A stretch of 64,000 nucleotides of DNA from positions 55,339 to 119,338 of the forward strand of contig NZ_MAIQ01000009.1 in the NCBI RefSeq assembly GCF_001678845.1. Reading direction: 5' to 3'. Numbering within the stretch: the stretch's first letter is position 1; every line of letters begins with the position of its first letter. Below the pieces are notes generated by a model that did not search any database, had not been told where the DNA came from, and saw only the letters and a program-made list of their open reading frames with translations. The DNA comes from Christensenella intestinihominis (GTDB lineage: Bacteria > Bacillota > Clostridia > Christensenellales > Christensenellaceae). The position numbers and the translations under genes are program-made. This document shows positions 33,876-44,000 of the stretch, piece after piece.

Positions 33876-35525
33876 TTACGCATTTTCTCCGAAGAACAGC
33901 TTCAGATCATCATCAACTGTTCCGATCCCTGCAATACCGAAGTTTTCTACAAGAACCTTCGTAATATTTGGTGACAGGAAGCCCGGAAGTGTAGGCCCGA
34001 GGTGAATGTTCTTAACACCAAGGTACAGCAGCGCAAGGAGCACGAGGACTGCCTTCTGCTCATACCATGCGATGTTGAACGCAAGCGGAAGGTCATTGAT
34101 GTCATTCAATGCAAATATCTCCTTGAGTTTCAGAGCGATCAGTGCAAGAGAGTAGGAATCATTACATTGCCCGGCGTCAAGCACGCGAGGAATTCCACCG
34201 ATGTCTCCAAGATTCAGCTTGTTATACCTGTACTTTGCGCAGCCTGCGGTAAGGATAACCACGTCATTCGGCAGTTTTTCGGCAAACTCGCGGTAATAAT
34301 CTCTGGACTTCATTCTTCCGTCGCATCCAGCCATAACAACGAACTTCCGGATCGCACCAGACTTCACAGCATCCACAACCTTGTCCGCAAGCGAGAATAC
34401 CTGCTCATGCGCGAATCCACCGACGATGCTTCCTGTCTCAATCTCCTGCGGAGGCTGGCAAATCTTTGCCTGTTCGATGATAGCGGAGAAGTCTTTGACG
34501 GTCCCATACTCGCCGGCGATGTGGTGGCAGCCTGGATATCCGGCCGCGCCTGTGGTCCACAGCCTATCCTTGTAGCCGTCGGCGGGAGGAACGATACAGT
34601 TTGTGGTCATCAAAATCGGGCCGTTGAATGTGGCAAACTCTTCCTTCTGTTTCCACCATGCATTACCGTAGTTTCCCGCGAAGTGCGGATACTTCTTAAA
34701 GGCAGGGTAGTAATGAGCCGGGAGCATTTCCGAGTGCGTATAAACATCTATACCAGTTCCGGCTGTCTGCTCAAGCAGTTGCTCAAGATCTTTAAGGTCA
34801 TGGCCGGAAACCAGAATGCCGGGATTGTTTCTGACACCGATATCCACTGAGGTAATTTCTGGATTGCCATAGGCTCCCGTGTTGGCTGCATCCAGAAGCG
34901 CCATGCCATCCACGCCGTATTTGCCAGTTTCCAGTGTCAGAGCAACTAGCTCATCGACGGTCAGGCTGTCGTCCAGCGTTTGGGCAAGCGCTTTCTGAAT
35001 AAAGGCGTCCACATCTTCATTGTCCTGCATAAGAGCGTTTGCGTGCTTGGAATAAGCAGCCAGCCCTTTTAAACCGTATGTAATGAGTTCTCTGAGACTG
35101 CGGACATCTTCATCTTTGGTTGCGAGAACGCCAACTTTATCGTATGCGACTTTTGCTTCAAATTCAGATTCTGTTCCATTCCAGAGCGCCGCGTCCGGGA
35201 GGCCGCTTCTATCGTTGACCTTAGAAAGCAGATTTTCCTTTACTGCAAGTGTATTCTTGATTTTTGCGATAATTGCAGCTTTATCGAAGTTTGCGTTCGT
35301 AATCGTTGTAAAGAGATTGACAGTCACCAGATGATTAACATCCTTGCTTATTGTTTTTCCTTCCTCACGGAGTTTAGTAGTTACACAGGCAAGTCCCTTT
35401 GTGACATAGATCAGAAGATCCTGCATCTCTGCAACATCTGGCCTTTTCCCGCAGACTCCGACCATGGTACATCCCGTGCCCCTCGCCGTTTCCTGGCACT
35501 GATAGCAAAACATTTGATTGTCCAT
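33876..35525 (-). CDS. hcp: Hybrid-cluster protein (hydroxylamine reductase / NO-detoxifying)
   Basis: This 549-residue iron-sulfur enzyme acts on hydroxylamine or nitric oxide and protects anaerobes from nitrosative stress. The N-terminal cysteines follow CX2CX8CX5C ([20 protein letters not shown]), as in class I proteins of strict anaerobes with a [4Fe-4S] cluster. Hybrid-cluster ligands appear in [34 protein letters not shown] and AWYEQKAV. The start at 35525 follows AAAAGGAGAAAACAA. Rubredoxin lies 16 bases upstream and is probably its electron donor in one operon. Confidence 0.95.
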   Translation of the reverse strand: MDNQMFCYQCQETARGTGCTMVGVCGKRPDVAEMQDLLIYVTKGLACVTTKLREEGKTISKDVNHLVTVNLFTTITNANFDKAAIIAKIKNTLAVKENLLSKVNDRSGLPDAALWNGTESEFEAKVAYDKVGVLATKDEDVRSLRELITYGLKGLAAYSKHANALMQDNEDVDAFIQKALAQTLDDSLTVDELVALTLETGKYGVDGMALLDAANTGAYGNPEITSVDIGVRNNPGILVSGHDLKDLEQLLEQTAGTGIDVYTHSEMLPAHYYPAFKKYPHFAGNYGNAWWKQKEEFATFNGPILMTTNCIVPPADGYKDRLWTTGAAGYPGCHHIAGEYGTVKDFSAIIEQAKICQPPQEIETGSIVGGFAHEQVFSLADKVVDAVKSGAIRKFVVMAGCDGRMKSRDYYREFAEKLPNDVVILTAGCAKYRYNKLNLGDIGGIPRVLDAGQCNDSYSLALIALKLKEIFALNDINDLPLAFNIAWYEQKAVLVLLALLYLGVKNIHLGPTLPGFLSPNITKVLVENFGIAGIGTVDDDLKLFFGENA

Positions 35526-35541
35526 TTGTTTTCTCCTTTTT

Positions 35542-35703
35542 TCAATCAATTTTTTTGAACATACTTTTATCTACGTTGCATATCGGACAAACCCAATCCT
35601 CCGGAATGTCTTCAAACGCTGTTCCCGGAGCAATGCCGCTATCCGGATCTCCCACTGCAGGATCGTAGATATATCCGCAGGGTTCACAAATGTACTTTTC
35701 CAT
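35542..35703 (-). CDS. Rubredoxin
   Basis: This 53-residue protein has both CX2C pairs of rubredoxin ([12 protein letters not shown] and [13 protein letters not shown]) and the typical length. It carries one electron on a mononuclear iron and likely feeds the hybrid-cluster protein encoded directly after it. The ATG has CAAGGAGACAAAG upstream. The region 35704-36053 before it has no gene; it contains a GGCCC/GGGCC hairpin at 35741-35758 in the likely 5' leader and AT-rich stretches that should hold the promoter. Confidence 0.93.
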   Translation of the reverse strand: MEKYICEPCGYIYDPAVGDPDSGIAPGTAFEDIPEDWVCPICNVDKSMFKKID

Positions 35704-36053
35704 CTTTGTCTCCTTGTATTATAAAGTAGTAGTTATTAAGGCCCCTCTCCAAGGGCCGTGCTACACTGTAAGTACTACTGCGAATTGTTTTTTACCTCCT
35801 ACCACAGATGGCTTCCGACCACAGCTCTTTAGATCATATTTATATAACAACGAATAGGAAAATATATGTTTTTCTCTATTTTCTTTAATTCAATTTTGTA
35901 TGTATGCATTCATTTTTCACATTGTTTTTCCCACATACTGATTTGAATGTTTTTCTTACACCCCATTGGCTGACCCAGAAGCGAACTATGCCTCCCGAAA
36001 CATACTTCGCACACCGTCAATCATATAAGTTCTGAATAGAGAGAAGCAAAAAC

Positions 36054-36743
36054 TTACTGATAAAACTTGAGGCTTTCGATCATCTTCTGGACGAGAGGAT
36101 TTTCCATGCTAAGATTGGTAAATGGACCGGCTTCCGTAGAAGATATCTCAACATATACGTCATTGTCGCCATCTGCATTCGTATAGTAGAAGGTCGCATA
36201 ATACATATTGGTTTCGTCATAGCTTTCGTCGCCGGTGATCGTCACGGTCTTATATGTGACGCCGTTGATTGTTATATCAGCTCCGATCGTTGCTGTTTTT
36301 GCTCCGCTGAAATCGTTCATGCGGATACATTCCTTCGCTGCGCTCTCCAAAGAATCTACCATTCTCTGTGTCGTAACCGTAAGACGAACGGCGCTGCTCT
36401 CGCCTTTTTCTGCAATATCTATCTCGTATGTGCCAAACTTTTCGTTATCCTCTGCGGTATACCATGTATAAATCTCATAATCCAGCCCTTCCGGAATGGT
36501 GACAGAAAACAAGCCATTGCTTATGAAGGCTTCTCCCGTTCCTTTATCCCCGGATGCAAAGGATGTGGTCTCCTCGGGCTCTTCATTCTCGCCGGGCGTT
36601 TCCGTCGATTCGGGTTTGGCGGTCGTTTCGGGCGGCGCCTCCGTTTCAACCGGGGTTGTTTCTTTTTCCGACGGGATGTCTCCGCAAGCCGCGAACGGGA
36701 ACATCATAAGTAAAACAAGAACTAAAATGATTATCTTTTTCAT
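36054..36743 (-). CDS. Lipoprotein of unknown function
   Basis: This is a 229-residue protein. The signal peptide ends in the lipobox FPFAAC, followed by a Thr/Glu/Pro-rich linker and a soluble domain with FISNGLFSVTIPEGLDYEIYT and ADITINGVTYKTVTITGDESY. No family is recognised. The start at MKKIIIL is chosen for the signal peptide and AT-rich upstream region. It lies back to back with the recombinase gene, with an intergenic hairpin (GGCTTTAT/ATAAAGCC, 36810-36831). Confidence 0.75.
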   Translation of the reverse strand: MKKIIILVLVLLMMFPFAACGDIPSEKETTPVETEAPPETTAKPESTETPGENEEPEETTSFASGDKGTGEAFISNGLFSVTIPEGLDYEIYTWYTAEDNEKFGTYEIDIAEKGESSAVRLTVTTQRMVDSLESAAKECIRMNDFSGAKTATIGADITINGVTYKTVTITGDESYDETNMYYATFYYTNADGDNDVYVEISSTEAGPFTNLSMENPLVQKMIESLKFYQ

Positions 36744-36872
36744 AACAATGACCGCCATTCTGATTTTTAATCTATTATAACAAGGATACCCGCTCATAAC
36801 AAGCATGGAGGCTTTATTTTTGCATAAAGCCAGAAAGAATCAAAAATATCAAAAATTGATTTCTATGACTGT

Positions 36873-36901
36873 TTGCATCGGATTTTGAATTAAAATATAT
36901 A
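36873..36901 (+). promoter_or_regulatory. Promoter for the tyrosine recombinase gene
   Basis: TTGCAT (36873-36878) and TATATA (36896-36901) are separated by 17 bases. The recombinase start lies about 55 bases downstream with AGAAGGAGGAAGA. Confidence 0.65.
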
Positions 36902-36959
36902 GGTATATCCAATGGAAAAACAGAGGATAATGGGAGACAAAGAAGGAGGAAGATTTTAC

Positions 36960-37799
36960 ATGGGAAAATATATCCAACAGACAGATATGGACGCTTATCG
37001 TTTCTACCTGGCCTCAATGGAAAAATCGCTTGCCACAATAGAAAAATACCTGCGGGATATCAACGGATTTTGTTCATTCGCAGGCGGCCGTACCATTACA
37101 AAAGAACTTGTGATCGCATATAAAGAAAAACTGATCGCTCGTTATGCGGTTGCAAGCGTGAACTCGATGCTCGCCGCGATCAATGGTTTCTTATCGTTTG
37201 CAGGGTATGGCTGCTGCCGGGTCAGACAGGTTCGGACACAACGGCGGGCATATTGCCATGCGAACACGCAATTGACCAAATCGGAATACCTGCGGCTGGT
37301 GGACGCTGCGGCAAAGACGGGCGACGAACGCCTAAACCTCATTTTGCAGAGTATTTGCGCAACGGGAATGCGTGTATCCGAGCTGGCTTTTCTTACGGTG
37401 GACGCATTGTGGGCGGGACGCGCGGAAGTATGCCTGAAAGGGAAAACGCGGACAGTGCTGATTCCCGGAAAGCTGCAAAAACGGCTGAAACAATATATCA
37501 AAAGACATAAGATCGAGTCGGGTCCGATCTTTGTCACAGCCAATGGCAAGGCGGTCAACCGGTCAAATATCTGGAAGGCTATGAAACGACTTTGCGCAGC
37601 AGCGAATGTTGAGCCGGGGAAGGTGTATCCGCACAACCTCCGCCGATTGTTTGCGAGGACGTTTTACCATATCAAAAAGGATATTGCGAAGCTGGCGGAT
37701 GTACTTGGCCACAGCAGGATTGAAACAACGCGTATATATATTATGGAAACCGGAGAAGAGCATGTGAGGATCGTATCAAAGCTGGGGCTTGTGGCCTGA
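36960..37799 (+). CDS. Tyrosine recombinase (candidate invertase of the pilus switch)
   Basis: This 279-residue lambda-integrase-type recombinase has an N-terminal SAM-like core-binding domain (LASMEKSLATIEKYLRDINGF). The catalytic residues are Arg138 in GMRVSEL, His225 and Arg228 in HNLRR, His in GHSRIETT and the nucleophile Tyr259 in RIYIM. It has no phage or element-specific arm domain, as in XerD/RecV-like enzymes that flip short DNA segments. It ends 17 bases before the first of two inverted 24-bp sites, which strongly suggests it acts on them. The start ATG follows AAGGAGGAAGATTTTAC. Confidence 0.88.
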   Translation: MGKYIQQTDMDAYRFYLASMEKSLATIEKYLRDINGFCSFAGGRTITKELVIAYKEKLIARYAVASVNSMLAAINGFLSFAGYGCCRVRQVRTQRRAYCHANTQLTKSEYLRLVDAAAKTGDERLNLILQSICATGMRVSELAFLTVDALWAGRAEVCLKGKTRTVLIPGKLQKRLKQYIKRHKIESGPIFVTANGKAVNRSNIWKAMKRLCAAANVEPGKVYPHNLRRLFARTFYHIKKDIAKLADVLGHSRIETTRIYIMETGEEHVRIVSKLGLVA

Positions 37800-37816
37800 C
37801 GGGGTAACTATAAAAA

Positions 37817-37840
37817 ACTACATAATTAGCATTATGTAGT
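37817..37840 (+). repeat. Left inverted recombination-site candidate
   Basis: Arms ACTACATAAT and ATTATGTAGT surround the asymmetric core TAGC. The same 24 bases occur in reverse complement at 38099-38122. Confidence 0.85.
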
Positions 37841-38098
37841 AAGCAATCATATATTTCTGTCTGAAAATCAAATAACTTTTCTTAATTAAACCATATATTA
37901 AATAAAAACACAAGGATTTTTCTCCGAAACATGAAAAATCCTGCCATATTATCTATAAAAACAGTACGACAAATACACCAGAACTTCATTTTTTTGTAAG
38001 CTGGCCAGTTTTGGTATGCTTTTGCTTTTTTTGCGCGGCCGTTTTTGTGTGCAAACCGTGTTAACATCGGTTTGCTTTGGCCGACGGGGTAAAACCGC
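37841..38098. promoter_or_regulatory. Candidate invertible segment (phase switch) upstream of the pilus locus
   Basis: These 258 bases between two inverted sites hold no gene. Two hairpins are visible: AGGATTTTTC/GAAAAATCCT (37913-37942) and GCAAACCG/CGGTTTGC (38051-38075). A weak leftward promoter candidate is TTGTCG-N15-TAATAT on the minus strand (37946-37972). In the present orientation I see no strong rightward promoter, so this copy may be in the OFF state; inverting the segment would point the leftward candidate at the operon. The promoter assignment is tentative. Confidence 0.6.
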
Positions 38099-38122
38099 AC
38101 TACATAATGCTAATTATGTAGT
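38099..38122 (-). repeat. Right inverted recombination-site candidate
   Basis: The same arms as the left site surround the core GCTA, the exact reverse complement of the left copy. It lies 72 bases before the Rrf2 gene start. It could alternatively be an operator for that regulator. Confidence 0.85.
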
Positions 38123-38194
38123 AGAGAAGAAAGGTGTTTTTTTACCAGATTCCCGTTCCGAACAGGAACGCAATAAGACGAGGAAGGAATACAT

Positions 38195-38596
38195 ATGCAG
38201 TTAAAGACTATAACAGACTATGCGATCCGCGCGCTTCTTTATCTTTCGACAGAAAACGGATATGTCCCACTCCATGAAATTGCCGATCATACGTGTATCA
38301 GCAATGCGTCGCTGTTAAAATCGTTGCGCAAATTGCGGGATGCGGGATGGGTGGATTCCATAGGCGGCTCGGACGGCGGCTATCGCTTTATCGGTCGGGC
38401 GGGGGATATCTCCTTACTTGATGTGATGCGTGTGACCGAAGATACGATCAGGTTTAACCGGTGCCTTGAGCCGGATGGTTTTTGCAGCCGCAATGCAACC
38501 GAATACTGCGCCTTACATAAAATATATGAAGCATACCAGGAACAGACCGAGAAATACTTTTCCAGTATCCATCTGAGTGATCTGGACGCCGAATAA
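38195..38596 (+). CDS. Rrf2-family transcriptional regulator
   Basis: This 133-residue winged-helix protein has the Rrf2 pattern: MQLKTITDYAIRALLYLS, PLHEIADHTCISNASLLKSLRKLRDAGWVDS, and GGSDGGYRF for the wing. Three cysteines in RCLEPDGFCSRNATEYC (CX6CX7C) match the position where NsrR/IscR-type members hold an iron-sulfur cluster, so it may sense nitric oxide, oxygen or iron. It is the first gene after the candidate switch and likely controls the operon or the switch. The ATG follows GAGGAAGGAATAC. Confidence 0.88.
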   Translation: MQLKTITDYAIRALLYLSTENGYVPLHEIADHTCISNASLLKSLRKLRDAGWVDSIGGSDGGYRFIGRAGDISLLDVMRVTEDTIRFNRCLEPDGFCSRNATEYCALHKIYEAYQEQTEKYFSSIHLSDLDAE

Positions 38597-38613
38597 CGTT
38601 AGGAGGCTGCGCG

Positions 38614-39423
38614 ATGGCATATGAAAAAATAGACCAATATATCAAAGAAAGGAAGTTTCGAAAGAAGATTTTTGGAGGCTGCGACGAAGAGGATGTGCTG
38701 CACGCCATAAAAGATATCTGTTCGATGTACCAGGATATGTGCGAGCAGCAGGTCGCGGGGCAGACAGAGAGTGTTCTGCGCCAATTGGAAGCAGCGAATG
38801 TCAACAGAGCGGAACTGGAAAAGAAGCTGGCGCAGGCAAATGTGGACGTACAATTTTTACGCCGCCAACTGCAAGAATCGGAGAATAAAACGAAAGAGGC
38901 GAACGTACAGCGCCTTGCTGTGGATCGTCAGTTTGAAGCTGAAAAAAAACGCAGCTCCGAGCTATACATACAGATGGAAAATGCACGGAAACGCGCGGAT
39001 ATCCTGCAGAAACAGCTGACGGAGGAACAGGAACAGAGCAAAAACCGGGGAACAGAATTATTAAGCCAGTACAGGGAGTTTGAGAGAGAGCAGGAAGAAA
39101 AGCGGGAACAGGAAAGCAGGCTGCTGGATGACGCCCGGCGCAGAGCGGAAGATATCGTGTATGTTGCGCATAAAGAAGCAGACCAGATCAGGGAGCGGGC
39201 GCGTATCGCTGCTGGGACTGAATTACGGGAACTGCGGCAACAGAAGGAACAGGCTGAGCGCAGGATACAGATGACGATGGACGAGGCGTCCCCGGTTCTG
39301 GCAACGGTTAAAAACGACGTGATAGCGATCCTTGACCGGATTACACATGCGGAGGAAAGTCTTGCCGGATTGGATAAAAAGAACGATCGCAGCAGCGACC
39401 GTATTAAGGAATTGATACGGTGA
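38614..39423 (+). CDS. Coiled-coil protein of the pilus operon (DivIVA-like N-terminus)
   Basis: This 269-residue soluble protein is almost entirely coiled coil from residue 50 on (QVAGQTESVLRQLEAANVNRAELEKKL and so on). The N-terminal 45 residues (KFRKKIFGGCDEEDVLHAIKDI) resemble the start of DivIVA-type proteins, which mark curved membranes or the septum. A role in placing the pilus machine is an inference. It sits between Rrf2 and signal peptidase, and the next start overlaps its stop codon. The ATG follows GTTAGGAGGCTGCGCG. Confidence 0.6.
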   Translation: MAYEKIDQYIKERKFRKKIFGGCDEEDVLHAIKDICSMYQDMCEQQVAGQTESVLRQLEAANVNRAELEKKLAQANVDVQFLRRQLQESENKTKEANVQRLAVDRQFEAEKKRSSELYIQMENARKRADILQKQLTEEQEQSKNRGTELLSQYREFEREQEEKREQESRLLDDARRRAEDIVYVAHKEADQIRERARIAAGTELRELRQQKEQAERRIQMTMDEASPVLATVKNDVIAILDRITHAEESLAGLDKKNDRSSDRIKELIR

Positions 39424-39968
39424 GAAGAAAGCAGCGCGGCGTCAGCGCGGCGGTGGACGAACGACTGGAACGCGTGAGCGGAAGAAAGTGGCTATGGGCG
39501 TTGTGCATTCGCTCTGTGATTGCCGTAGCCGCTATATACCTGTTGTTCGGGGTTGTATTCGGGATCGGTATTGCGCAGGGGGAGTCCATGCTCCCTGCCA
39601 TTCAGGAAGGAGATATCCTGCTGTTTTACCGTCTTGCTCCGGAGTACTATATGGGAGATATTGTGCTGATCGACACGGATTCACGAGAGGATTATCTGAA
39701 ACGGGTTTGCGCCCTGCCGGGGCAGACCGTAGAGATAGACGACGAAGCGGGGGCCTTTATAGTGGATGGGCAGGTGGCCATTGAGCCATGCGTATATGAA
39801 GAAACAAACAGCAAAGTCGGAGTGAATTACCCGCTGACGCTCAATGAAAACGAGTATTTCTGCATGGGCGACCATCGGGAAAATTCTCTTGACAGCCGCA
39901 ATTACGGCGCGGTGAATAAAAGCGGGATCGAAGGAAAGGTAATAGCGGTTTTGAGGGTTGGGAATTGA
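39420..39968 (+). CDS. Type I signal peptidase
   Basis: This 182-residue membrane protease has one N-terminal anchor (about residues 26-50), the catalytic Ser in GESMLPAI (near 56) and the Lys in DYLKRVCALPGQ (near 93). The C-terminal box GDHRENSLDSRNYG is present. It cleaves signal peptides outside the membrane. A dedicated copy inside a pilus operon is known from other Gram-positive pilus loci, where it acts on pilins. The GTG start overlaps the coiled-coil gene, and its end overlaps the subtilase gene by four bases. Confidence 0.92.
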   Translation: MRRKQRGVSAAVDERLERVSGRKWLWALCIRSVIAVAAIYLLFGVVFGIGIAQGESMLPAIQEGDILLFYRLAPEYYMGDIVLIDTDSREDYLKRVCALPGQTVEIDDEAGAFIVDGQVAIEPCVYEETNSKVGVNYPLTLNENEYFCMGDHRENSLDSRNYGAVNKSGIEGKVIAVLRVGN

Positions 39969-40978
39969 AAAAATATCAGGGAACGCACGTGAAAGATACG
40001 AAAAGTAAGAAAGGCAGGAAGATTAAAATACTGATTGCGGTTATAGCCGTGCTGATTGTGGCAACCGTTGTTCTGCTTCTCCTGTATCCGCAGATAACAG
40101 TCTTACTCAACAAATTGCCGCCGAACGACCCGTTATATGCGGAACAGGGAAATCTTGCTTCCATTCATATAGAAGATGCGTGGCGGGCAGGGCTTACCGG
40201 CAGGGACGTAAAGATCGCAATTATTGATACAGGCGTTAACGCACATGAAGATTTAGATATGAGCAAAATAAGGGGCAAGAGCTATGTGGACGAAGACCAA
40301 ACGGATATATCCGATGTGCGCGGGCATGGAACATTTATAACAGGCCTGCTTGCCGCCACGCGGGACAACGAAACCGGAATCGCGGGCATGACGGATAGCG
40401 AGATTGTGATTCTAAAGGTATTTGGCAGCGAGCCGCATATTGGTATCGACAACGTGGCGCAGGCCATTCGGGATGCGGTAGATGTTTATCAGTGTTCAGT
40501 TATCAATATTTCGATGGGAACCCCAAATGAAAATAATACATTGAAGGAAGCCGTGGAATATGCCATAAGCAAGGGTTCGATTATCATTGCGGCGGCGGGC
40601 GGCGACAGCGAAACGCCCTATTACCCTGCCGCATACGACGGCGTGATCGGCGTGGATGCAGTGTCTGCCGATTTAGAGCTGCTGGAAACAGCGGTAAATA
40701 ACGAGAGCGTATTCGTGACGGCGCCAGGAGAAAAGATTGTGAGCCTTGATTTTAACGGCGGCTATGAACGAAACGGCGCCGGCGCGTCCTATGCGGCGGC
40801 ACAGGTAACCGCGCTGGCGGCATTTGCCAAACAGAGGCAGCCGGATATAACGCCGGAGGCGTTTACAGAACTTTTGAAGCAAAGTGTGCAGGATAAAGGT
40901 GAGCAAGGTTACGATCCCAGCTATGGTTGGGGCGTGGTCGATGCGGGGACACTGGCGCAGGTGATTAAAGCCGGATAA
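39965..40978 (+). CDS. Membrane-anchored subtilisin-like protease (S8)
   Basis: This 337-residue protein has an N-terminal membrane anchor (KILIAVIAVLIVATVVLLLLYP) and an extracellular S8 domain. The catalytic triad lies in AIIDTGVN (Asp near 89), GHGTFITG (His near 121) and GAGASYAAAQ (Ser near 275). It could mature or trim the surface proteins encoded downstream. The TTG start overlaps the signal peptidase stop codon, so the two proteases are translationally coupled. A subtilase in a sortase-pilus operon is not a usual component. Confidence 0.9.
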   Translation: MKKYQGTHVKDTKSKKGRKIKILIAVIAVLIVATVVLLLLYPQITVLLNKLPPNDPLYAEQGNLASIHIEDAWRAGLTGRDVKIAIIDTGVNAHEDLDMSKIRGKSYVDEDQTDISDVRGHGTFITGLLAATRDNETGIAGMTDSEIVILKVFGSEPHIGIDNVAQAIRDAVDVYQCSVINISMGTPNENNTLKEAVEYAISKGSIIIAAAGGDSETPYYPAAYDGVIGVDAVSADLELLETAVNNESVFVTAPGEKIVSLDFNGGYERNGAGASYAAAQVTALAAFAKQRQPDITPEAFTELLKQSVQDKGEQGYDPSYGWGVVDAGTLAQVIKAG

Positions 40979-41021
40979 TGGGGTTCAGTAGCAATAACGA
41001 TTTGCTTGATATATATGATGT

Positions 41022-41044
41022 CTTCGGGCCAACTTGACTCGAAG
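41022..41044. repeat. Dispersed palindrome, copy 13 (degenerate)
   Basis: CTTCGGGCCAACTTGACTCGAAG has two substitutions in the right arm. It is the only copy inside the pilus locus. Confidence 0.75.
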
Positions 41045-41074
41045 TGGTATTGAGAAAGAAACGGTAAAGGAGAA

Positions 41075-44000
41075 ATGGGAATGGAAACAGGCCGCAAAAA
41101 AATATCTATTAAAATATTGTCGGTAGTTGTGGCTGCGCTAATGCTTGCGGGGCTGATCGTTCCGGCGATTGCAGCTATTGAATGGCCGACAAACATCGAG
41201 CGGTTTGAGCGATATGACCCTGTGTATACCGAGGTTGTGGAAGTAGGAACGGCAAAGGAAGATTTAAAGCTGCCGGAAACGCTGCGTGCGGTCGTTTCTT
41301 TACCACAGGATGTGGATACAAGCGCTTTTTTGCAGGCAGAACCAGAAGCGGACATGAGCGACGGATATGAGCACTATGATTATTACTACTATGGTTATGT
41401 CGCTCCCAAGAACGTGGCGGAAATATATGCTGCGGGTGAAAAAGCTATTTATTCTATTTATTATGCCGACCAGGACGAACCCGAAAAAGTGGGCGAAGTG
41501 GCATATCGCGTATATGGTTCTATCGACGGGAGCGAAAATATGTGGTTTGCCTGTGATGAAGCGGGGAGCATCACTGGTGCAATATTGGATATTCCTGTGA
41601 CATGGGAGGGTGGAGACTATGATAAGGATAGCGAGGGCGAGTATACTTTTACCGCCTCTTTTTCCGGTTATGTTTATGGTAAGGCCCGCCCGTTTGCAAA
41701 AATTACAGTAGGAGAACAATATGGAAACAACGGCGGCCACGATCACAAGCGCGATGACCACGATAACACGAATGCAGAAGATACTCTGCCGGAGGAGCCA
41801 ATACAAAAACCGGAAGAGGCGGAGAACGGGCTGGTCTATCATGACTGTCACTGTGGCCTCGATGGAGAAGCGATCGACGCAGATAATTTTCCATGGGCAC
41901 ATCAGGAGGATTGCGTCCACTATTCCCCCGTCGAATGCATGTGTCGGGAGATGGTGGAAATGGAAGTGGAGGATATTGATTGCTGCAGTGGAGACGTAAC
42001 AGGGACACATACCGAATTGGTTCCCGGCGGATTTACCCATATTCACGATCCCTCAAACCCTGACTGTCCCCTTTACGGAAGGGACACAGTGGAGATTATT
42101 AAATTATCTACAGGTGAAAAATCTGTAATGGGAAAAGATGATGCGGAAAGGATCGTTGCGGCACAGGAGGCAACCGAAGCAGCAGAAACGACAAACAGTG
42201 AGCCGACCGAATTGACCTCTTCCCTTGACGGAGAAAATGTCACCACCTATGAAAATGAGACTGATGTCGATACGCTTGATAGAAAATCAAGCGAGGCAGG
42301 GTCTCCTGCAGCAGAAAATGGTTTCCCCTCTGATGAATCGGCGGATAGCAGAGCTGCGGCAGAGCAGGTCAAAGTAGAAGCGGGTGTCCTTTACCCTGCC
42401 CTTGGGAAAATTGAGATCGTGGAAGGTAGTGAAAAATTCGGGAACAGCTATGATGCCAAAATGGAACTATTATCCATTAATGGCGGGGGCGCGAACGATG
42501 TTGCGGGAGATAACGCCATGATAGCCGCAACCCCGACAAGCGGAAATATGGATTATACCTCAACCGTGTCTACAATGACAATTCCTGGAAGCTGGAAAGA
42601 TTATGTTAATACGCTCTGGATTAACAAAGCGTTTAATAAATTTGCGTGGAAAACACAAGCGGAGACGAGCGTGACTGCTTATTGGAATTGGGATGGAACC
42701 GTTGCCTCAGTTTCGCCAACGGCAACGATTACTCCCGCTAGCAATCCAAACTGTATTCCGTCGCCGACGTCCGGAATATGGTATGTGTATTCTGTTCAAC
42801 AACTTCGTTATGCGTTGCTTAATTTTACCTCAGGGCAAACAATAAAGGTCCAAAAAGCTCTAAATTTTAATGGGAATATGTATAACTGGGGGCAGATAAA
42901 TACAGGCAACAAGGCATTGATTTTGAATGGAAGCAATGTGGGTTTTTTCAATCTCGGCTCTACAAATACGGCAAATGGGAATCGTTCCGGGTTTATTTAC
43001 GCGACTCCCAGTGACCCCAATGCAGTCAGCCAATATAATTATTGTACTTTTCATTCACCCAAAATCATAAATACTGCGGACATAACGAGTTCTTGCTCTA
43101 TTTTTAAAAATACAAGAATGACCTCAGGGAAAATGTTGAGAACATATACAGGTCTGCTTTATGGAACATTACAGGTCTTTCCATATAACGTTCAGCCATC
43201 TGCAACTAATGAATGGGTGTTCACAAATTGTGTTACGGCGGAGTCATATATTTATGCATATGACCATGTTACCTCTATATTTGGCGCAGTATCAAACGTA
43301 AAAAATTCGTATTCAGTCAACAATCTCGTCTGCTCAACAGGAGGCCATTCGGGTGGATTTGCTTCCTGTGCAGGCATTGTCGGCGGATTGGGGGCCCGGG
43401 AATGCTTTGTAAGCAATATTGAATTCTATGGAACCGTTCAGTTGGCAACATTTGCAAGCGTATCTTATGAATCTATTATCGACAACTGTTACGCTTCTGG
43501 AAAGATGGAAGGGTTCGCCGATATCTATGGCTTTTTTGGCACAGCACCAATCTCGGATAGACCGTCTATCATTACAAATTGTTATAGTACGATGCTTGTT
43601 GGATTGCGAAGTGAGGCGAAACGTCTCGGCGGTTTCGTCGGAACGACATTAGAGTGGGGCACTTACAACACCCCGGTGACAGTACGTGATTGCTATGCGG
43701 CCGGTGAAGTGGGCAACTTTACCACAGATATTAACCAAGCCGCATCTGCTCCGTTTTATACAGGCGGATTTGCGGGATATATCCCAAGGGCAAACGGCTT
43801 ACAGGCAACGAATTGTTACTACGATAAACAGACAACGGCCATGCGTGAAGTTGCCACAGGCGTTACAAATGCATGGCCCGGCGTAACTGGCGTCCTTACT
43901 ACAGCGTCGCAAACCAGTGGAGGGCAGAGAATCAACGGTTTAACGGACGATCCTACGGCGGCTGGCGCGGGGACGCTGGGATTTACGGGCTTTTCAGATA

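Noticed and set aside
34002..34850. Plus-strand open frame inside hcp
   Set aside because: hcp on the minus strand has all cluster ligands and a good start; the opposite frame is a shadow.
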